From NCBI GenBank assembly GCA_945878745.1, contig CAMDVY010000054.1, forward strand, positions 1-10,981: a stretch of 10,981 nt of DNA, in the 5' to 3' direction. This stretch comes from Klebsiella pneumoniae (GTDB taxonomy: Bacteria > Pseudomonadota > Gammaproteobacteria > Pseudomonadales > Azotimanducaceae). The position numbers were made by a program, and so were the translations under genes. Each line of letters starts with the position of its first letter. The stretch's first letter is position 1. Positions 7,439 through 10,981 of this stretch are shown here, piece after piece. The notes under the pieces are model-generated. The model ran no database searches. It was not told where the DNA came from and saw only the letters and a list, made by a program, of their open reading frames with translations.

Positions 7439-9505
7439 GTGAATAGTACCAAGACAACACGAACGACCCTTGTGGTGTTGACACTAGGCATCACCGCGCT
7501 GGCTTCTTGCATGACGGATCCTGACAGGAATCCGGGTGATACCGATTGGCCGGTCTACCTGGGTGACTCGGCACGCAGCCATTTTTCACCCCTTCAACAA
7601 ATCACCCGGAACAACGTCGACCAGTTGACGCTGGCTTGGCGTTATGACTCCGGTTCACTCGAGGAAGATGAGAGTGGCTTGATGTACACGAGCCCGCTGG
7701 TGATCGATGGCGTGCTCTATGGGCTGTCGCCGAAGCTGGTTCCTTTTGCGCTGGACGCCGCCACCGGCAATGAGCTCTGGCGGGTGGACCTTGGCTTGCC
7801 GCCAGGCGCCCAGCGCGGCTTGATGAGTTGGCGCAGTAATACGGAGCATCGAATCTTCTTCACCGCGGGCGCAGAGCTTGTGGCGCTGGATGCCCGCAGC
7901 GGTCTGCCGGTGCAGGCTTTTGGCAAGAACGGTCGTCTTGACCTTACTCCTGCTGATCCGCGCAGTACGCTCAAGAACAGAGGTGGCGCTGGCGTCACCG
8001 TGCCTGGCGTGGTTTTCAAGGATCTCCTGATCTTCGGTTTCAGCACCAACGAGGACGCGCAGGCGCGTCCGGGCTCGATTCGCGCTTTTTCCGCCGTTGA
8101 TGGCCACCTGGTCTGGCAGTTCGACACGGTGCCACAAGCCGGACAGCCCGGCTCGGAGACCTGGGCTGACGGCGCATTGGATCTGGCTGGTGGCGCCAAT
8201 GTGTGGACTGGCATGACCCTGGACGAACAGCGCGAAATGCTGTTCGCACCGACCGGTTCAGCAACGCCGGACTTCTATGGTGCGAAGCGACTGGGTGACA
8301 ACCTGTTCGCCAACTGCCTGCTGGCGCTGGATGCCAACACGGGAACCCTGAAGTGGCACTACCAGGTCGTTCGACACGATCTGTGGGATCGAGACAACCC
8401 TTCTCCGCCAACCCTGGTGGAATTCGAGAAGGACGGGAAACACATCGAAGCAGTGGCCATGACCACCAAATCAGGCCATCTCTACGTTTTTGATCGTGAC
8501 AGCGGCGAGTCGATCTACCCGCTGATTGAAGTACCGGGTTTACCCAGCACGCTGCCCGGTGAAGTACCCGCCGCCACCCAACGGGTCTCGTCGGTGGCCA
8601 TCAGTCGGCAACAGTTCGAAATCACTAACAGGACCCCAGAGGCGCGCGCCTTTGTCGAGAAGCAGATCAAAGGGTGGGACCAACGCGCCTGGGCGCCACC
8701 CAAAGTGGGCACCGTGCTCGTCTATCCGTGGTTCGATGGCGGGGGCGAGTGGGGTGGATCAGCCTTTGACCCCGCCAGCAACCAGCTGATTGTCAACGTC
8801 AACGATGCCGCAGGTGTCCTCACGCTGCATGAAATTCCCGTGGGCACAAGCAACTACGGCACCTATGCAACCCAGTGTGGCAGTTGTCATGGGCTCATGC
8901 TTGAAGGCACCGAAAGCGCGCCGCCCTTGCGCGATCTCTTCAAGCGTCGCACGTTGGCCGAGGTCATCAACATCGTTGGCCAGGGTCGAGGGCGCATGCC
9001 GGCTTTCAAGTTTGCACCGGATGAAGGCCGCCGTATCCTCACCTACATCGCCTCTCCAGAACCCGTGGTTGACGAACCAAGCAAGGCGGTGGACTACGTC
9101 ATGGCGGGGTACGTCTACCTGAAGGACCACGAGGGATTGCCTGGCAACTCACCACCGTGGGGAACGCTCAACGCCGTCGACCTCGCCACTGGCAACATCA
9201 ACTGGAAGATTCCTTTTGGTGACTTCCTAACCCACCCGGGCCTCGGCTTCGGCGCCGTGAGTTACGGTGGACCAGTGGTCACTGCGACAGGGCTCATCTT
9301 CATCGCGGCAACACCGGACAAGATGATGCGGGCGTACGATGCTCGCAGCGGCGAGATGCTCTGGCAGTACGAATTGAAGGCAGCCGGGTTTTCCACACCG
9401 ATCACCTACAGCGTCGGCGGCAAACAATTTGTCGTCATCAGCGGTGGCGGTGGCCGGCAGGGTCCGCCTTCGGGATCGGCGTACTACGCCTTCAGCCTGC
9501 CTTGA
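7439..9505 (+). CDS. PQQ-dependent dehydrogenase lipoprotein with inserted cytochrome c domain
   Basis: This is a 688-residue periplasmic quinoprotein that should oxidise an alcohol, sugar or related substrate and pass electrons to its own haem. The signal peptide ends in a lipobox (LAS before Cys24). The beta-propeller shows repeated tryptophan-docking motifs: ALDAATGNELW (about 104), AFSAVDGHLVW (about 216), ALDANTGTLKW (about 296), AVDLATGNINW (about 579) and AYDARSGEMLW (about 633). Asp314 in RHDLWD and Lys344 in TTKSG align with the PQQ-site Asp and Lys of membrane glucose dehydrogenase; that enzyme's His appears to be Lys here. A haem c domain interrupts the propeller, with CGSCH at 480-484 and likely axial Met520 in GRMPAF. 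The mGDH-like C-terminus (GGPVVTATGLIFIAATPDKM) follows. Substrate unknown. The N-terminal membrane helices of mGDH are absent. Confidence 0.9.
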   Translation: MNSTKTTRTTLVVLTLGITALASCMTDPDRNPGDTDWPVYLGDSARSHFSPLQQITRNNVDQLTLAWRYDSGSLEEDESGLMYTSPLVIDGVLYGLSPKLVPFALDAATGNELWRVDLGLPPGAQRGLMSWRSNTEHRIFFTAGAELVALDARSGLPVQAFGKNGRLDLTPADPRSTLKNRGGAGVTVPGVVFKDLLIFGFSTNEDAQARPGSIRAFSAVDGHLVWQFDTVPQAGQPGSETWADGALDLAGGANVWTGMTLDEQREMLFAPTGSATPDFYGAKRLGDNLFANCLLALDANTGTLKWHYQVVRHDLWDRDNPSPPTLVEFEKDGKHIEAVAMTTKSGHLYVFDRDSGESIYPLIEVPGLPSTLPGEVPAATQRVSSVAISRQQFEITNRTPEARAFVEKQIKGWDQRAWAPPKVGTVLVYPWFDGGGEWGGSAFDPASNQLIVNVNDAAGVLTLHEIPVGTSNYGTYATQCGSCHGLMLEGTESAPPLRDLFKRRTLAEVINIVGQGRGRMPAFKFAPDEGRRILTYIASPEPVVDEPSKAVDYVMAGYVYLKDHEGLPGNSPPWGTLNAVDLATGNINWKIPFGDFLTHPGLGFGAVSYGGPVVTATGLIFIAATPDKMMRAYDARSGEMLWQYELKAAGFSTPITYSVGGKQFVVISGGGGRQGPPSGSAYYAFSLP

Positions 9506-9569
9506 ATGAATCGACTTTCCGGTACAGGATTCAACGCGACGACCAGTGACACACTCTTGGGGAGACATC

Positions 9570-10280
9570 ATGACCATACGTTCTCAGAACGGGGTACACC
9601 CTGCGGCGACACTGCTGGCAGGTCTCGCGCTGGCCGGCTTGTTGGGATGCAGCCCGCCTGCGCAACCTGAACCCGCAGCATCGGACCCCGCGTCCTCCGC
9701 ATCAGTGCTGACACAGGTACCGACGCTGGTCCCCGTCGCCGGAATCCAGGACCTCATGAAGTGGCAGTTGACCCCTGCCGCTGAAGCACTGTGGGCATCG
9801 GTGAGCACAACAGTGACCGCAGCCGGTGAAGAGGAACTTGCACCCTCCACTACAGAAGATTGGGAAGAGGTTCACGCACATGCGCTGACCGTGATCGAAG
9901 TATCCAACTTGCTGTTGATGGATGGCCGGCGTGTGGTCCGGGCAGGTGTCGAACACCTTGATGACCACGGCACTCCAGGAAATCTGACTGCCGAGGAAGC
10001 CGAAGCCGCGATCGCAGCCAACCGTGAGGTATATGTCGGCTACGCTACGGCACTACGGTCAATCGGCCAGGACTTTGTGTCGGCAATTGAAGCCCGGAAT
10101 ACGCAAGGCATGCTGGATGCCGGAGATGCGCTCGAGAAGATCTGCGAAAGTTGTCACCTCAAGTTCTGGTATCCAGGCCAGGTGATACCACCCTTTCCAG
10201 GCGCAGCACCCGAGGAGCCAGACCCGTCTGACGCTGAATCGGCCAACCAGGGAAGGTCTGATCAATCAGATCTTCCCTGA
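9570..10280 (+). CDS. Cytochrome c'-like lipoprotein
   Basis: This is a 236-residue exported mono-haem protein. The signal peptide (ATLLAGLALAGLLG) ends at lipobox Cys27, followed by an Ala/Pro/Ser-rich linker to about residue 55. The rest is helical with a single CESCH haem site near the C-terminus (192-196, then LKFWYP), the layout of cytochrome c'/c-556 four-helix bundles. Met63 in IQDLMKWQLTPAA sits in the first helix, where c-556 types have an axial Met, so the haem could be six-coordinate. It probably transfers electrons, perhaps for the quinoprotein encoded 64 nt upstream. The ATG at 9570 follows TGGGGAG by 5 nt; an in-frame GTG at 9546 is less likely. The last codons form a strong stem-loop. 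Confidence 0.85.
   Translation: MTIRSQNGVHPAATLLAGLALAGLLGCSPPAQPEPAASDPASSASVLTQVPTLVPVAGIQDLMKWQLTPAAEALWASVSTTVTAAGEEELAPSTTEDWEEVHAHALTVIEVSNLLLMDGRRVVRAGVEHLDDHGTPGNLTAEEAEAAIAANREVYVGYATALRSIGQDFVSAIEARNTQGMLDAGDALEKICESCHLKFWYPGQVIPPFPGAAPEEPDPSDAESANQGRSDQSDLP
10250..10277 (+). terminator. 13-bp stem-loop inside the last codons of the cytochrome gene
   Basis: GGGAAGGTCTGAT (10250-10262) pairs with ATCAGATCTTCCC (10265-10277), with one G-U pair and a minimal loop. The stem ends directly at the TGA stop (10278-10280). No T-run follows, so it is not a full intrinsic terminator. It may mark the 3' end of the transcript, protect it from exonucleases, or help separate expression of the following gene. 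It also encodes the disordered tail QGRSDQSDLP. Confidence 0.45.
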
Positions 10281-10329
10281 CATTCCGGCGGCGCCCACCG
10301 CCATGCCTGATATGAATTGGCCCGCGTCT

Positions 10330-10360
10330 TTGAAACGGATTAGTGTCCAACAGACATCAT
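10330..10360 (+). promoter_or_regulatory. Possible weak promoter before DUF6152 gene
   Basis: TTGAAA (10330-10335) resembles a -35 box. CATCAT (10355-10360), 19 nt later, is a poor -10 match. A small inverted repeat (ATCTGG 10359-10364, CCAGAT 10373-10378) lies just downstream. The 125-nt gap after a stem-loop makes a separate promoter plausible, but the match is weak. Confidence 0.2.
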
Positions 10361-10405
10361 CTGGCGTTACTTCCAGATCAATCATTGGTGGAGCCAAGCC
10401 TGCAT

Positions 10406-10894
10406 ATGTCCCAGTCTATCCCGTTGAATCGCATGCACTCGACCCAGTGGTGGCTTGCCGCGTTGGCGGTGGCAGTCCTGTCGCCGTATGCGCACGCACA
10501 TCACGCATTCTCGTCCGAATTTGATGCCACCGCGCCGTTCAAGATGACCGGCACGGTCTCGCGCGTGGAATGGATAAACCCGCACAGCTGGATCCACGTC
10601 GACATTGCCCAGCCGGATGGCACCAGGCAGGCCTGGATGTTTGAGGGGGGCACACCGAACACGCTGTTACGTGCCGGTCTGACGAAGAAGCTGCTGTTGC
10701 CGGGCACCGAAGTCATGGTGCGCGGTTATCAGAGCAAGGACCGCGCCTGTCAGCCAGAGTGTCGTGGCAGCGGACGTGACATCACGTTCCCGGACGGTCG
10801 ACGCATCTTCATGGGCTCTTCAGGCACCGGCGCACCGAAAGACGGCGCAGACCCGATTGAAGGTGGCACAGGGCAAGGGGCTGCGAAACCCTAG
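10406..10894 (+). CDS. Secreted DUF6152 family protein
   Basis: This is a 162-residue exported protein of unknown function. A Sec signal peptide (hydrophobic WWLAALAVAVLSPYAHA) should be cut after Ala31, so the mature chain starts HHAFSSEFD, as I recall for this family. The family core follows: KMTGTVSRVEWINPHSWIHVD (46-66), a small beta domain, then LLLPGTEVMVRGY and DITFPDGRRIFMGSS. Cys115 and Cys119 (CQPEC) could form a disulphide or bind metal. The tail is low complexity. I prefer ATG 10406, which supplies Arg9 for the signal's N-region, although GGTGGAG lies 12 nt upstream, a long spacing. ATG 10433 and GTG 10343 are alternatives. It follows two cytochrome genes, which suggests a role in the same periplasmic redox process. 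No function is proven. Confidence 0.82.
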   Translation: MSQSIPLNRMHSTQWWLAALAVAVLSPYAHAHHAFSSEFDATAPFKMTGTVSRVEWINPHSWIHVDIAQPDGTRQAWMFEGGTPNTLLRAGLTKKLLLPGTEVMVRGYQSKDRACQPECRGSGRDITFPDGRRIFMGSSGTGAPKDGADPIEGGTGQGAAKP

Positions 10895-10977
10895 CCCTTC
10901 CGTCGAGTGGAGGATCAGAGCGATACAGGGGAAAGAAAGCGCTGCGTCAGCCATCGCCGCGCGGGGGAGATCAGCCA

Positions 10978-10981
10978 ATGA
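10978..10981 (+). CDS. Start of a further gene, cut by window end
   Basis: An ATG at 10978 follows GGGGGAG (10963-10969) by 8 nt, a strong ribosome binding site. It lies 83 nt after the DUF6152 gene on the same strand. Only the first codon and one base are present, so the product cannot be named. It is probably the next member of the redox cluster. Confidence 0.45.

Noticed and set aside
9506..9667. Short open frame starting at the ATG right after the PQQ dehydrogenase stop
   Set aside because: About 53 codons, out of frame with and overlapping the cytochrome lipoprotein, whose start has a good ribosome site. There is no such site for this frame and no recognisable motif.
10895..10981. Stop-free continuation of the DUF6152 frame beyond its TAG, ending in TGA at 10979
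   Set aside because: It would need stop read-through. The peptide is short, Arg-rich and unlike the family C-terminus, and the strong ribosome site points to a new ATG at 10978 instead.

Overview
The window holds seven protein genes and the first bases of an eighth. It looks like chromosomal DNA of a GC-rich Gammaproteobacterium, probably a free-living aerobic heterotroph. The evidence for this is a GTAG-headed REP pair of the type found in Pseudomonas and xanthomonads, c-type cytochromes and lipoproteins with Gram-negative signals, and a single-chain acyl-CoA carboxylase. The taxonomic call is an inference from gene content, not a measurement. I see no IS element, CRISPR array, tRNA or rRNA.

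Left part (1-3631), all genes on the minus strand. Read in transcription order these are: an amidohydrolase of the N-acyl-D-amino-acid deacylase type (3631-1940, GTG start with a strong Shine-Dalgarno); a stem-loop in the gap; an aldo/keto reductase with a complete Asp-Tyr-Lys-His tetrad (1846-758); a small VOC/glyoxalase-fold protein (613-164); and a 25-bp inverted REP pair at the window edge (41-107). The three genes could form one loosely spaced catabolic or detoxification operon.

Middle (3632-3963). This is a 332-bp divergent intergenic region. It carries three alternating CGACA/TGTCG arms, including a perfect 16-bp palindrome, that look like an operator or a switchable leader hairpin in front of the carboxylase gene.

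Right part (3964-10981), all genes on the plus strand. A 1139-residue carboxylase combines biotin carboxylase, biotin carrier and carboxyltransferase in one chain and resembles the long-chain acyl-CoA carboxylase family. It begins at a TTG codon. A redox cluster follows at short spacing: a lipoprotein PQQ dehydrogenase with a c-type haem domain inserted between propeller blades; a cytochrome c'-like lipoprotein; a secreted DUF6152 protein predicted to begin with His-His after signal cleavage; and the start of a further gene at the very end.

The most interesting unit is this redox cluster. Two haem-carrying lipoproteins and a His-leading DUF6152 protein suggest a periplasmic or outer-membrane electron-transfer module whose substrate and terminal acceptor are not visible here. 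The DUF6152 protein could be a metal site. That reading is a hypothesis, not a demonstrated system.
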